Of a stretch of DNA of 6,166 nt, positions 1 to 5,860 are shown in pieces (position 1 is the first letter of the stretch; each line of letters begins with the position of its first letter). The position numbers and the translations under genes were made by a program. The notes below the pieces were generated by a model. That model ran no database searches, was not told the origin of the DNA, and worked only from the letters and a program-made list of their open reading frames with translations. The DNA lies in contig JAGHSL010000349.1 of NCBI GenBank assembly GCA_018065885.1, forward strand, positions 1 to 6,166. Reading direction: 5' to 3'. This DNA comes from Candidatus Limimorpha equi (GTDB lineage: Bacteria; Bacteroidota; Bacteroidia; Bacteroidales; F082).

Positions 1-797
1 GCAATGATGCGTTCATGGCCGTTGTGTTCCTCGATATGCGTTTCGCCGCGCAAAACGATGCGTCCCCTACCCGTCTCAAATGCCTCACGGACACCTTCGT
101 AGCCGTAAATCACGCCGTAAGTCGGGAAATCAGGTGCCTTGATGTATTGCATCAGTTCCTGAACGGTGATGTCGCGGTTGTCGATGTAAGCCACAATGCC
201 GTCGACACATTCGCTCAGATTGTGTGGCGCCATGTTGGTGGCCATACCGACGGCAATGCCATTGGTACCATTGACCAGTAAAGCAGGTATTTGCGTAGGC
301 AGAACGGTTGGCTCCTGCAACGAATCATCGAAATTGTTCTGGAAATCGACGGTGTCTTTTTCAAGGTCGTCGAGCATTTCCTCGGCAATTTTTTTCAGAC
401 GAGCCTCGGTGTAACGCATGGCTGCCGGACTATCGCCGTCGACCGAACCGAAGTTGCCCTGACCATCTACCAATGGATAACGCAGCGACCAGTTCTGAGC
501 CATACGGCACATGGCATCGTAAACGGCTGAGTCGCCGTGAGGATGGTATTTACCGAGCACTTCACCGACGATTCTCGCCGATTTCTTGTAACCGCTTTTT
601 GATGTGACGCCCAAACCCAACATGCCGTACAGAATTCGGCGGTGAACTGGCTTCATGCCGTCTCTCACATCGGGCAGAGCACGCGAAATGATGACCGACA
701 TCGAATAGTCGATGTGAGCCGATTTCATTTGATTTTCAAGGTTTACCTTGATAATCTTTTCTCCCAAGTTTTCTTCTGATAAGTTTTCTCCTTCCAT
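1..797 (-). CDS. gyrA: DNA gyrase subunit A, N-terminal part (cut by left edge)
   Basis: GyrA is the breakage-reunion subunit of DNA gyrase (A2B2), which introduces negative supercoils using ATP hydrolysed by GyrB. The window holds the first 265 codons, covering the winged-helix/tower start of the topoisomerase IV A domain. Visible landmarks: YSMSVIISRALPDVRDG (31-47) followed by MKPVHRRILYGM; KKSARIVGEVLGKYHPHGDS (71-90); VDGQGNFGSVDGD (110-122); and AAMRYTEARL with the catalytic tyrosine at Tyr129, equivalent to E. coli Tyr122. The quinolone-determining positions equivalent to E. coli Ser83 and Asp87 are Ser90 and Asp94, the sensitive-type residues. The start is the ATG at 797-795; the core motif begins about 30 residues in, as expected, and no better upstream start exists. 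There is no Shine-Dalgarno, which is normal for Bacteroidota. ParC is the alternative, but the N-terminus and QGNFGS region read as GyrA. Divergent from clpC. Confidence 0.96.
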   Translation of the reverse strand, partial: MEGENLSEENLGEKIIKVNLENQMKSAHIDYSMSVIISRALPDVRDGMKPVHRRILYGMLGLGVTSKSGYKKSARIVGEVLGKYHPHGDSAVYDAMCRMAQNWSLRYPLVDGQGNFGSVDGDSPAAMRYTEARLKKIAEEMLDDLEKDTVDFQNNFDDSLQEPTVLPTQIPALLVNGTNGIAVGMATNMAPHNLSECVDGIVAYIDNRDITVQELMQYIKAPDFPTYGVIYGYEGVREAFETGRGRIVLRGETHIEEHNGHERII

Positions 798-832
798 TAT
801 ATGCAGTCTTTTTACTATTTTCAAATAAAGTG

Positions 833-840
833 CAAATATA
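833..840 (-). promoter_or_regulatory. Putative gyrA -7 promoter element (Bacteroidota type)
   Basis: On the minus strand the bases read TATATTTG, matching the Bacteroidota consensus TAnnTTTG. Transcription would start near 827, giving a leader of about 30 bases before the gyrA ATG. I found no convincing -33 TTG at the expected 19-21 base distance, so only the -7 box is supported. The match is by eye. Confidence 0.55.
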
Positions 841-932
841 GTAAATTTTGCGTTTCAGTGTGCCGTTTTTTTCCATTTTATTCATTTTTTGATAATCTGT
901 CAGTTTGGGTGGCGTGGACTGATTTTTGTTAG

Positions 933-940
933 TACTTTTG
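933..940 (+). promoter_or_regulatory. Putative clpC -7 promoter element (Bacteroidota type)
   Basis: The bases TACTTTTG match the TAnnTTTG consensus and are followed by the common C. The upstream partner is weak: a TGG at 910-912 sits 20 bases away, in the position where TTG is expected. Start of transcription would be near 947, leaving a leader of about 70 bases before the clpC ATG. A short inverted repeat (TCAGT at 900-904, ACTGA at 918-922) overlaps the -33 region and could be an operator, but its arms are only 5 bases. Confidence 0.55.
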
Positions 941-1015
941 CCGTGAAAAATTGGCGAGCTGCAAAAGCTGCTGTTATTATATTCATTGATTTGATAACCA
1001 ATAAAATAACACTAT

Positions 1016-3604
1016 ATGGATGCAAAATTCTCTCCTCGGGTTCGTGACATTTTGACATTTAGTCATGATGAAGCGAAACGATTAGGAAATGTTTACGTGG
1101 GGTTGGAACATTTATTTTTAGGCATGTTGCGCGAAGGCGGCAGCTGTGCCATCAAAATTTTGGAAAACCTGAACCTGAACCTTGAAATCTTCACTAAGAA
1201 ACTGGAAGCATCGGTGAAAACCAGCAATCCGGTTCAGGACAGCATGACGGCCATTCCTTTGACCAAGCAGGCTGAACGTGTGCTGAAATTCACTTACATC
1301 ATTGCCAAGGAATTTCATAGCGAAATCGTTCATTCCGAGCACCTTATGCTGGCCATTCTACACGAAAAGAACAACATCATTTCACAGAATCTGGAATTTG
1401 AAGCCATCACTTACGACAACTTCAAACAGGAACTGCTGAAATATTATACCATGACAGGAAAAAACACACCTGCCGAACCGCAAAAGTCTGAACCAACGCA
1501 AGATGAAGATGTGACAAACAGCATTTTCAACGACGATGACGATGATGACGACGACATCATGGACGAAATCCGCAAGGAACGCCCGAAGAAGAGCAGCAAC
1601 ATCAAGAGCAAGACGCCGGTTTTGGATAATTTCGGTCGCGATTTGACCAAAGCCGCTGAAGAAAACCGCCTTGACCCTATTGTTGGCCGCGAGCGCGAAC
1701 TGGAACGTATTGCTCAGATTCTCAGTCGCCGCAAGAAAAACAACCCGATTCTGATTGGTGAACCTGGCGTGGGCAAGTCGGCCATTGCCGAAGGCCTTGC
1801 CATCCGCATCACGCAACATCGCGTGCCACGCACCTTATTTAATAAACGCGTCGTCATGCTTGACATCGGTTCGGTGGTGGCCGGCACGAAATACCGTGGT
1901 CAATTTGAGGAACGTATCAAGGCCATTCTCAACGAGTTGCAGAAGAATCCCGACATCATTCTCTTTGTCGATGAAATCCACACTTTGGTCGGCGCGGGCA
2001 ATGCCAACGGCAGCCTCGATGCGAGCAACATGTTCAAACCAGCTTTGGCACGTGGCGAGTTGCAGTGCATCGGCTCCACCACCCTTGACGAATACCGCCA
2101 GTACATCGAAAAAGATGGCGCATTGGAACGCCGTTTCCAGAAAATTCTGGTCGAACCGACAACGCCGGAAGAAACCGTTGAGATTCTGAACAACATCAAG
2201 TCGCGTTACGAAGACCATCATTTGGTTCGTTATACGCCGGAAGCCATCGAAGCCTGCGTGAAACTCACCAACCGCTATATGAGCGAGCGTCATCTGCCCG
2301 ACAAAGCCATCGATGCCTTGGACGAAGCCGGTGCGCGAGTTCACATTAAGAACATTGATGTTCCTGCCGAAATCACGGAATTGGAGCAGCGAATAGAAAG
2401 TGTCCGCAAGGATAAGAAAGCCGCCATCAGCGAACAGAAATTCGAAGAAGCTGGTATGTATCGCGCTGAAGAAGTGAAACTTATGGACAAACTTGAAAAA
2501 GCTAAGAAAGCCTGGGACGACAACGCCACCTCAAACCGTCAAGAAGTTACGGAACAGAATGTTGCGGAAGTCGTGGCCATGATGACAGGCGTTCCTGTGC
2601 AACGTATCGCCCAAAACGAGGGCAACCGTCTGATGAGTATGGAAACCGAATTGGCAGGCACTGTCATCGGTCAGGACGAAGCCATCAAGAAAGTGACGAA
2701 AGCCATCCGCCGCAACCGCGCCGGGCTGAAAGACCCGAACCGCCCGATTGGTTCGTTCATTTTCCTCGGTCCTACTGGCGTCGGCAAGACGTATTTAGCC
2801 AAGGTTCTGGCCAAGTATCTCTTTGATTCGGAAGATGCGCTTATCCGCATTGATATGAGTGAATACATGGAAAAATTCGCTGTCTCGCGCCTCGTCGGTG
2901 CGCCTCCTGGCTATGTGGGTTACGAAGAAGGCGGTCAGCTCACCGAAAAAGTGCGCCGCAAGCCTTATTCCATCGTGCTTTTGGACGAAATCGAAAAAGC
3001 TCATGCCGATGTGTTCAACCTGTTGCTTCAGGTGCTTGATGATGGCCAGCTGACTGACAGCTTAGGCCGTAAGGTCGACTTTAAGAACACCATTATCATC
3101 ATGACTTCCAACATTGGTTCGCGCCAGTTGAAGGATTTCGGAATGGGTGTCGGTTTTGGCACCGAAGCCAAGAAGAATGCCAAGAACGAATATTCGCAAA
3201 GCGTCATCGAGAATGCCTTGCGTCGCACTTTCGCTCCTGAATTCCTTAACCGTGTTGACGATGTGGTGATGTTCAACTCACTTGAAAAGACTGACATTCA
3301 TAAGATTATCGACATCGAATTGCGCAATGTCTTCAAACGTGTCGAGGAAATGGGCTATCGCCTTGAACTCACGGCCAAGGCCAAGGATTTCATTGCCGAA
3401 AAGGGTTGGGACGAACAGTATGGCGCCCGTCCGCTGAAGCGTGCCATCCAGCAATATGTTGAGGATGAACTGGCTGAAAAGATCATCACTTCAGACATGC
3501 ACATCGGTGATGTCATCTCCATCGACCTTGACGATGAAAAACAGGAAATCATGATCAATGTCATCCCAATGGGGACAAGGGTAATTGAGGAAACAACGGT
3601 GTAA
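1016..3604 (+). CDS. clpC: ATP-dependent Clp protease ATP-binding subunit ClpC (AAA+ unfoldase)
   Basis: Complete 862-residue Hsp100 protein. ClpC hexamers unfold substrates and feed them into ClpP in the cytoplasm. Domains: Clp_N double repeat at about 1-145, with VGLEHL (28-33) and VHSEHL (105-110); an acidic linker at 150-200 containing eight aspartates (173-180); AAA1 with Walker A GEPGVGKS (248-255), pore loop KYRG (292-295), Walker B ending Asp319-Glu320 and arginine-finger region LERRF (370-374); a UVR-like middle coiled coil at about 454-500; and AAA2 with Walker A GPTGVGKT (585-592), pore loop GYVG (632-635), Walker B Asp657-Glu658, arginine finger Arg746 and sensor-2 GARPLKR (803-809). 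The loop GVGFG (711-715) contains the VGF tripeptide used by ClpC-type unfoldases to dock ClpP; together with the short middle domain this separates it from ClpB. It is somewhat longer than B. subtilis ClpC (about 810), mostly through the linker. All ATPase residues are intact. The ATG at 1016 begins the conserved N-domain directly; no Shine-Dalgarno is seen. Confidence 0.96.
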   Translation: MDAKFSPRVRDILTFSHDEAKRLGNVYVGLEHLFLGMLREGGSCAIKILENLNLNLEIFTKKLEASVKTSNPVQDSMTAIPLTKQAERVLKFTYIIAKEFHSEIVHSEHLMLAILHEKNNIISQNLEFEAITYDNFKQELLKYYTMTGKNTPAEPQKSEPTQDEDVTNSIFNDDDDDDDDIMDEIRKERPKKSSNIKSKTPVLDNFGRDLTKAAEENRLDPIVGRERELERIAQILSRRKKNNPILIGEPGVGKSAIAEGLAIRITQHRVPRTLFNKRVVMLDIGSVVAGTKYRGQFEERIKAILNELQKNPDIILFVDEIHTLVGAGNANGSLDASNMFKPALARGELQCIGSTTLDEYRQYIEKDGALERRFQKILVEPTTPEETVEILNNIKSRYEDHHLVRYTPEAIEACVKLTNRYMSERHLPDKAIDALDEAGARVHIKNIDVPAEITELEQRIESVRKDKKAAISEQKFEEAGMYRAEEVKLMDKLEKAKKAWDDNATSNRQEVTEQNVAEVVAMMTGVPVQRIAQNEGNRLMSMETELAGTVIGQDEAIKKVTKAIRRNRAGLKDPNRPIGSFIFLGPTGVGKTYLAKVLAKYLFDSEDALIRIDMSEYMEKFAVSRLVGAPPGYVGYEEGGQLTEKVRRKPYSIVLLDEIEKAHADVFNLLLQVLDDGQLTDSLGRKVDFKNTIIIMTSNIGSRQLKDFGMGVGFGTEAKKNAKNEYSQSVIENALRRTFAPEFLNRVDDVVMFNSLEKTDIHKIIDIELRNVFKRVEEMGYRLELTAKAKDFIAEKGWDEQYGARPLKRAIQQYVEDELAEKIITSDMHIGDVISIDLDDEKQEIMINVIPMGTRVIEETTV

Positions 3605-3633
3605 ACGATTGTCTTACAGATTATAAACGAATT

Positions 3634-3670
3634 AGAGCGGCAAGTGAAAAACCTGCTGCTCTTATTGTTT
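3634..3670 (+). terminator. Likely intrinsic terminator of clpC
   Basis: Thirty bases past the clpC stop, AGAGCGGCA (3634-3642) pairs with TGCTGCTCT (3654-3662) to give a 9-bp stem with one G-U pair and an 11-base loop. It is followed by the T-rich TATTGTTTG. The T tract is interrupted, so efficiency is uncertain, but the position and structure fit. Confidence 0.55.
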
Positions 3671-3677
3671 GTTACTA

Positions 3678-3840
3678 TACGGATGTTTTAAAGCCGCTAT
3701 ACACAGATTACACAGAAATTTTGGATGCTTCGCATGAATTGACACTGATTTTTGCAAACACAAGTTACCGATAATTTTCCGTTAATAATTTGACTGGCAA
3801 GAAATTATTGATTCATTTATGGAAATTTGCGTTTTTCTCA
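3678..3840. repeat. Intergenic repeat, copy C (half copy, no promoter)
   Basis: This stretch aligns with 4748-4914 (copy A) from ACGGATGTTTT to GGAAATTTGCGTTTT with scattered substitutions. Long exact runs are shared, for example AAACACAAGTTACCGATAAT and GTTAATAATTTGACTGGCAA. It lacks the promoter-bearing half present in copies A and B. It lies between the clpC terminator and the 3' end of the GNAT gene, and contains the AT-rich hairpin listed separately. Phrases such as CACAGATTACACAGAAAT belong to a style of intergenic repeat that I recall as common in Bacteroidota genomes; I could not search for copies. Confidence 0.85.
3782..3811. other. AT-rich inverted repeat (hairpin) inside repeat C
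   Basis: AATAATTT (3784-3791) is exactly complementary to AAATTATT (3802-3809), with a 10-base loop. One further G-U and one A-U pair extend the stem to 10 bp. It sits about 40 bases beyond the stop of the minus-strand GNAT gene, so it may slow or end that transcript, but no T run follows it on the minus strand. Copy A carries the same structure (about 4857-4886) with one mismatch. Function unknown. Confidence 0.45.
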
Positions 3841-3850
3841 CAAATAATGA

Positions 3851-4459
3851 CTATTCGAAACGTGTCAATTCAATCAAGTCAAAATACATCAAACGGGTTT
3901 TTAGCGATTCGCCTTGCGTTTCCTCTTCTCTAAAAATGGATAGGTATTCTTGATTTTCTGTTGAAAACAAATACTTAAAACCATTTGATTCATAATAGTT
4001 TAACGTATTCTTGTCATTATAAGCATCAACGATTAGGAAACGGCATCCAGTTTTATTTGAGACAACAAACCAAGACTTTATGAAATCCATCAGTTCGGTT
4101 CCAATACCCTTTCCTTGAAACTCTTGTGAAACGCCCAATCGTCCGATCAAAACTCCAGGAAAGCGTCTCATGCTTTTCTCTCTTGGGACAACGCTTTTTA
4201 TCTTCTTTCCCCTACTGTTTGGCAAATCGTCAACCCTGATGCTATCGTTCGAAATCGTAAAAGCACATACAATTTTACGGACATTGGCAGCAAGACGGAA
4301 ACAATATGTCTTACCAAGCAATTGCCGACTATAATGAAATGAATCCACATTGAAGAATTCATCCAAGTCATTGTTTTTGCATGAAAAAGCATCACTTGAT
4401 TGGATGATTTCTTCAGTTAATTCGCTGAACACGCAGTCGTCAAACAAAAAGTTCCCCAT
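3851..4459 (-). CDS. GNAT-family N-acetyltransferase, putative toxin of a two-gene module
   Basis: A 202-residue protein of the GNAT fold, which transfers acetyl from acetyl-CoA to an amine. The acetyl-CoA loop is QGKGIG (115-120), preceded by IGRLGVSQEF (105-114). The later part LIVDAYNDKNTLNYYESNGF (142-161) is the usual GNAT C-terminal block with Tyr155/Tyr156 as candidate general acid. The N-terminal FSCKNNDLDEFF (25-36) resembles the conserved start of TacT-like acetyltransferase toxins, which acetylate aminoacyl-tRNA; this suggests but does not prove a toxin role. At 202 residues it is longer than classical TacT-type toxins (about 160-170), with extra sequence at 72-101 and at the C-terminus. 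It starts at the ATG at 4459, 7 bases after the stop of the small upstream gene, so the two are almost certainly one operon. Its base composition is clearly more AT-rich than clpC, consistent with transfer. The substrate cannot be read from sequence. Confidence 0.88.
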   Translation of the reverse strand: MGNFLFDDCVFSELTEEIIQSSDAFSCKNNDLDEFFNVDSFHYSRQLLGKTYCFRLAANVRKIVCAFTISNDSIRVDDLPNSRGKKIKSVVPREKSMRRFPGVLIGRLGVSQEFQGKGIGTELMDFIKSWFVVSNKTGCRFLIVDAYNDKNTLNYYESNGFKYLFSTENQEYLSIFREEETQGESLKTRLMYFDLIELTRFE

Positions 4460-4466
4460 AACAGCA

Positions 4467-4625
4467 CTACATCATATTGGCTTTTTTCAGAATAGCAACG
4501 GCTATTGCGATTTTTTCGCTAAAATCAAGATTGCCAGCGTTTTCAGAAGCTTTTTCCGCTTCATCGACAAAACGTGAGGCATCTTCGCCTGTAAGTGTCG
4601 GTATGGATTTAATTGCTAATGCCAT
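4467..4625 (-). CDS. 52-residue small protein, candidate antitoxin of the GNAT module
   Basis: The protein begins MALAIKSIPTLTGEDASRF and ends with a predicted helix (AIAVAILKKANMM). It is small, mixed-charge and apparently soluble, with no signal peptide or membrane segment. I recognise no named domain; it does not look like the DUF1778 ribbon-helix-helix antitoxin that accompanies classical TacT. I recall similar proteins of about 50 residues beside GNAT genes in Bacteroidota, unverified. The ATG at 4625 is preferred over the in-frame ATG at 4658: the promoter -7 box (4648-4655) puts transcription start near 4641-4643, so the upstream ATG would not be in the mRNA, and the extra residues merely translate promoter sequence. 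A GGGG run 7 bases upstream of the ATG may act as a Shine-Dalgarno, which is unusual here. First gene of an operon with the GNAT gene; antitoxin role inferred from position and size. Confidence 0.75.
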   Translation of the reverse strand: MALAIKSIPTLTGEDASRFVDEAEKASENAGNLDFSEKIAIAVAILKKANMM

Positions 4626-4636
4626 AATTTTTCCCC

Positions 4637-4914
4637 TTTTTCGATTGCAAAAGTACACATATTTCCCGATTTCGCAAGTCTTTCATTTCCGAAACCTGAT
4701 AAACGGGAAACACCGATTGAAGACGAACACGGATTTGGCGGATTGACACGGATGTTTTTTTTAACCGCAGATTGCATGGATTACACAGAAATTTTTGGAT
4801 GCTTCGCATAAATTGGCACTGATTTTTAGCAAACACAAGTTACCGATAATCGCCCGTTAATAATTTGACTGGCAAAAAAATTAATGATTCATATATGGAA
4901 ATTTGCGTTTTCTC
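4637..4914. repeat. Intergenic repeat, copy A (longest copy, with promoter)
   Basis: About 278 bases and the most complete of three copies. Its left part (4637-4820) matches copy B, with 4673-4760 identical to 5685-5772 over 88 bases. Its right part (4748-4914) matches copy C. It separates the two toxin-antitoxin-like modules: the left edge carries the GNAT operon promoter and the right edge lies about 85 bases past the PIN gene stop. Internal phrases such as AACACGGATTTGGCGGATT and GACACGGATG are near-repetitive. There are no clear terminal inverted repeats and no transposase, so I do not call it an insertion sequence. The 4915-4999 stretch between it and the PIN stop shows nothing I can name. 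Confidence 0.88.
4648..4677 (-). promoter_or_regulatory. Promoter of the small-protein/GNAT operon (Bacteroidota -33/-7)
   Basis: On the minus strand the -33 TTG (4677-4675) and -7 TACTTTTG (4655-4648) are separated by exactly 19 bases, an excellent match to the Bacteroidota primary sigma consensus. Predicted start is near 4642, about 17 bases before the ATG at 4625. The promoter lies in the repeat (copy A) and recurs almost unchanged at 5660-5689. Inverted arms TTTCCCG (4662-4668) and CGGGAAA (4704-4710) bracket the -33 box and could be an autoregulation site. Confidence 0.8.
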
Positions 4915-4999
4915 TCCTGCTGCCTGAGCTTTATTTCCTCATCGCTGCAAAGGTTGTAAAAACTCGTTGCTGATGTAGTTGCTCTTTGTCGCTGAGGGT

Positions 5000-5408
5000 T
5001 TAATAAAACTCCGCTACAAATTCGTCCAAACCGATGACAACGACTTTGGGGAAATCGCATTCTTTCAAGACGTTGAAATGGGAATCTTCACTTACAATGA
5101 AATCCGCGCCTGCTTGGATGGCGCAGTCGACAAATTTATTGTCATCATAATCCTGACGGATAAGCCCAAAGTGGAAGTGTGGGGCATAAAAACGGCAACA
5201 GGGACTGTTGACTATCGCTTCAACAATATTTTGGGCAACAAATGAATTTGCAACACGCTCTATAATCTCCTGATATTTGTTGAGGATTTCGTCGCTGACA
5301 CACAATACATATTTTCCTTCCCTAAAGGCCTGCCATGCAGGACGATAAGGGCTATGGATGGAAATCATGCACCAAGCAATTGGTATCTAAAACGACAAGT
5401 CGGCTCAT
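5000..5408 (-). pseudogene. PIN-domain ribonuclease toxin (VapC-like), frameshifted after codon 13
   Basis: PIN toxins of VapBC-type systems are Mg-dependent RNases with a quartet of acidic residues. Translation from the ATG at 5408 gives MSRLVVLDTNCLV, the classic first PIN strand with catalytic Asp8, but then hits TAG at 5354-5352. The rest of the domain continues in another frame from an ATG at 5368 (122 residues, MISIHSPYRPAWQ... to stop 5000-5002). In that piece VSDEIL carries the conserved Glu27, DYDDNKFVDCA (73-83) the acidic cluster with Asp76 and Asp81, and SEDSHF (93-98) the last acidic site. Only one base separates codon 13 from the second ATG, so two missing bases (or one extra) restore a normal PIN of about 136 residues. 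The first ATG overlaps the upstream stop as ATGA, as in an intact coupled toxin gene. The fragment alone lacks the first Asp and should be inactive. Decay, sequencing error or recoding are all possible; no slippery motif is visible. Confidence 0.82.
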
Positions 5409-5638
5409 TTTTTGTATGGAGTGCGGTAATGGGCTGTCCGTAAATCTTCAAGTGTTTGCTGATTCCATTCGCCTGATTCCCATAGTTTTTCCATTTCCTC
5501 ATCGGCACGTTTGGCGAAAAATTCCGAAATAGCCTGCTTCAGCAGCAGCAAATCTTTCTCAGATGTAAGGCTTGAAAACGCATTCAGCAATGCCAATTGC
5601 GCTTCGTTAAATACCGTTCTATCAACAGTTTGTTCCAT
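5405..5638 (-). CDS. 77-residue putative antitoxin of the PIN module
   Basis: The protein begins MEQTVDRTVFNEAQLALLNA and ends LRTAHYRTPYKK. It is predicted to be largely helical and is rich in Glu, Lys and Leu, with no membrane segment. I recall small proteins of this kind, with a helical body, a WxxGxWNxxTLExLR-like block and a C-terminal RTPY, directly upstream of PIN toxins in many Bacteroidota; the family name is not known to me. Its stop overlaps the PIN start (ATGA, 5405-5408), implying translational coupling, the usual antitoxin-first order. Start chosen at 5638: the promoter -7 box at 5660-5667 places transcription start near 5654, so the longer reading from 5761 translates promoter and repeat sequence. 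It is probably still expressed although its partner is broken; an intact antitoxin with a dead toxin is a common decay stage. DNA binding cannot be seen from sequence. Confidence 0.8.
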   Translation of the reverse strand: MEQTVDRTVFNEAQLALLNAFSSLTSEKDLLLLKQAISEFFAKRADEEMEKLWESGEWNQQTLEDLRTAHYRTPYKK

Positions 5639-5659
5639 ATCGTTTGAGTTTTTCGACTG

Positions 5660-5689
5660 CAAAAGTACACATATTTTCCGATCTCGCAA
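5660..5689 (-). promoter_or_regulatory. Promoter of the antitoxin/PIN operon (Bacteroidota -33/-7)
   Basis: On the minus strand TTG (5689-5687) and TACTTTTG (5667-5660) are separated by 19 bases, the same arrangement as the promoter of the GNAT operon. Predicted start is near 5654, about 16 bases before the ATG at 5638. It lies in repeat copy B. The flanking inverted arms are TTTTCCG (5674-5680) and CGGGAAA (5716-5722), with one G-T wobble relative to copy A. Confidence 0.8.
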
Positions 5690-5812
5690 GTCTTTCATTT
5701 CCGAAACCTGATAAACGGGAAACACCGATTGAAGACGAACACGGATTTGGCGGATTGACACGGATGTTTTTTAAACCGCAGATTGCATGGATTACACAGA
5801 AATTCTGGATGC

Positions 5813-5860
5813 GCCCTTCGACAAGCCCCTTCGACAGGCTCAGGGTGCGCAGGGAGCAAG
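5813..5860. repeat. GC-rich insertion in repeat B with tandem 13-base units
   Basis: Copy A reads GGATGC-TT-CGCATAAATTGG, whereas copy B has 48 bases in place of the TT. The insert contains two adjacent 13-base units, CCCTTCGACAAGC (5814-5826) and CCCTTCGACAGGC (5827-5839), then TCAGGGTGCGCAGGGAGC. CCCTTCGACARGCTCAGGGTGCGCAGGGA is a short dispersed palindrome-like repeat that I recall from many unrelated bacterial genomes, often mistranslated as peptides like LSLSKG or FDRLRVR. It probably arrived by insertion into the repeat after copies A and B separated. Confidence 0.7.

Noticed and set aside
15..607. Plus-strand open frames antisense to gyrA
   Set aside because: Shadow frames of a strongly conserved gene; low-complexity or Cys/Arg-biased peptides without domain features.
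1382..2344. Minus-strand open frames of 145 and 169 codons inside clpC
   Set aside because: Shadows of the conserved clpC reading frame; the phenylalanine- and valine-rich peptides reflect complement codons.
4609..4836. Minus-strand open frame of 75 codons through repeat A
   Set aside because: It translates the repeat and promoter; the parallel frame in repeat B gives the same type of peptide because the DNA is repeated, not because a protein is conserved.
4637..4914. Repeat A as an insertion sequence or MITE
   Set aside because: No terminal inverted repeats or target-site duplications could be found, and no transposase is encoded.
5639..5761. N-terminal extension of the 77-residue antitoxin (start at 5761)
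   Set aside because: Would place the start codon upstream of the -33/-7 promoter; the extra residues translate repeat sequence shared with copy A.
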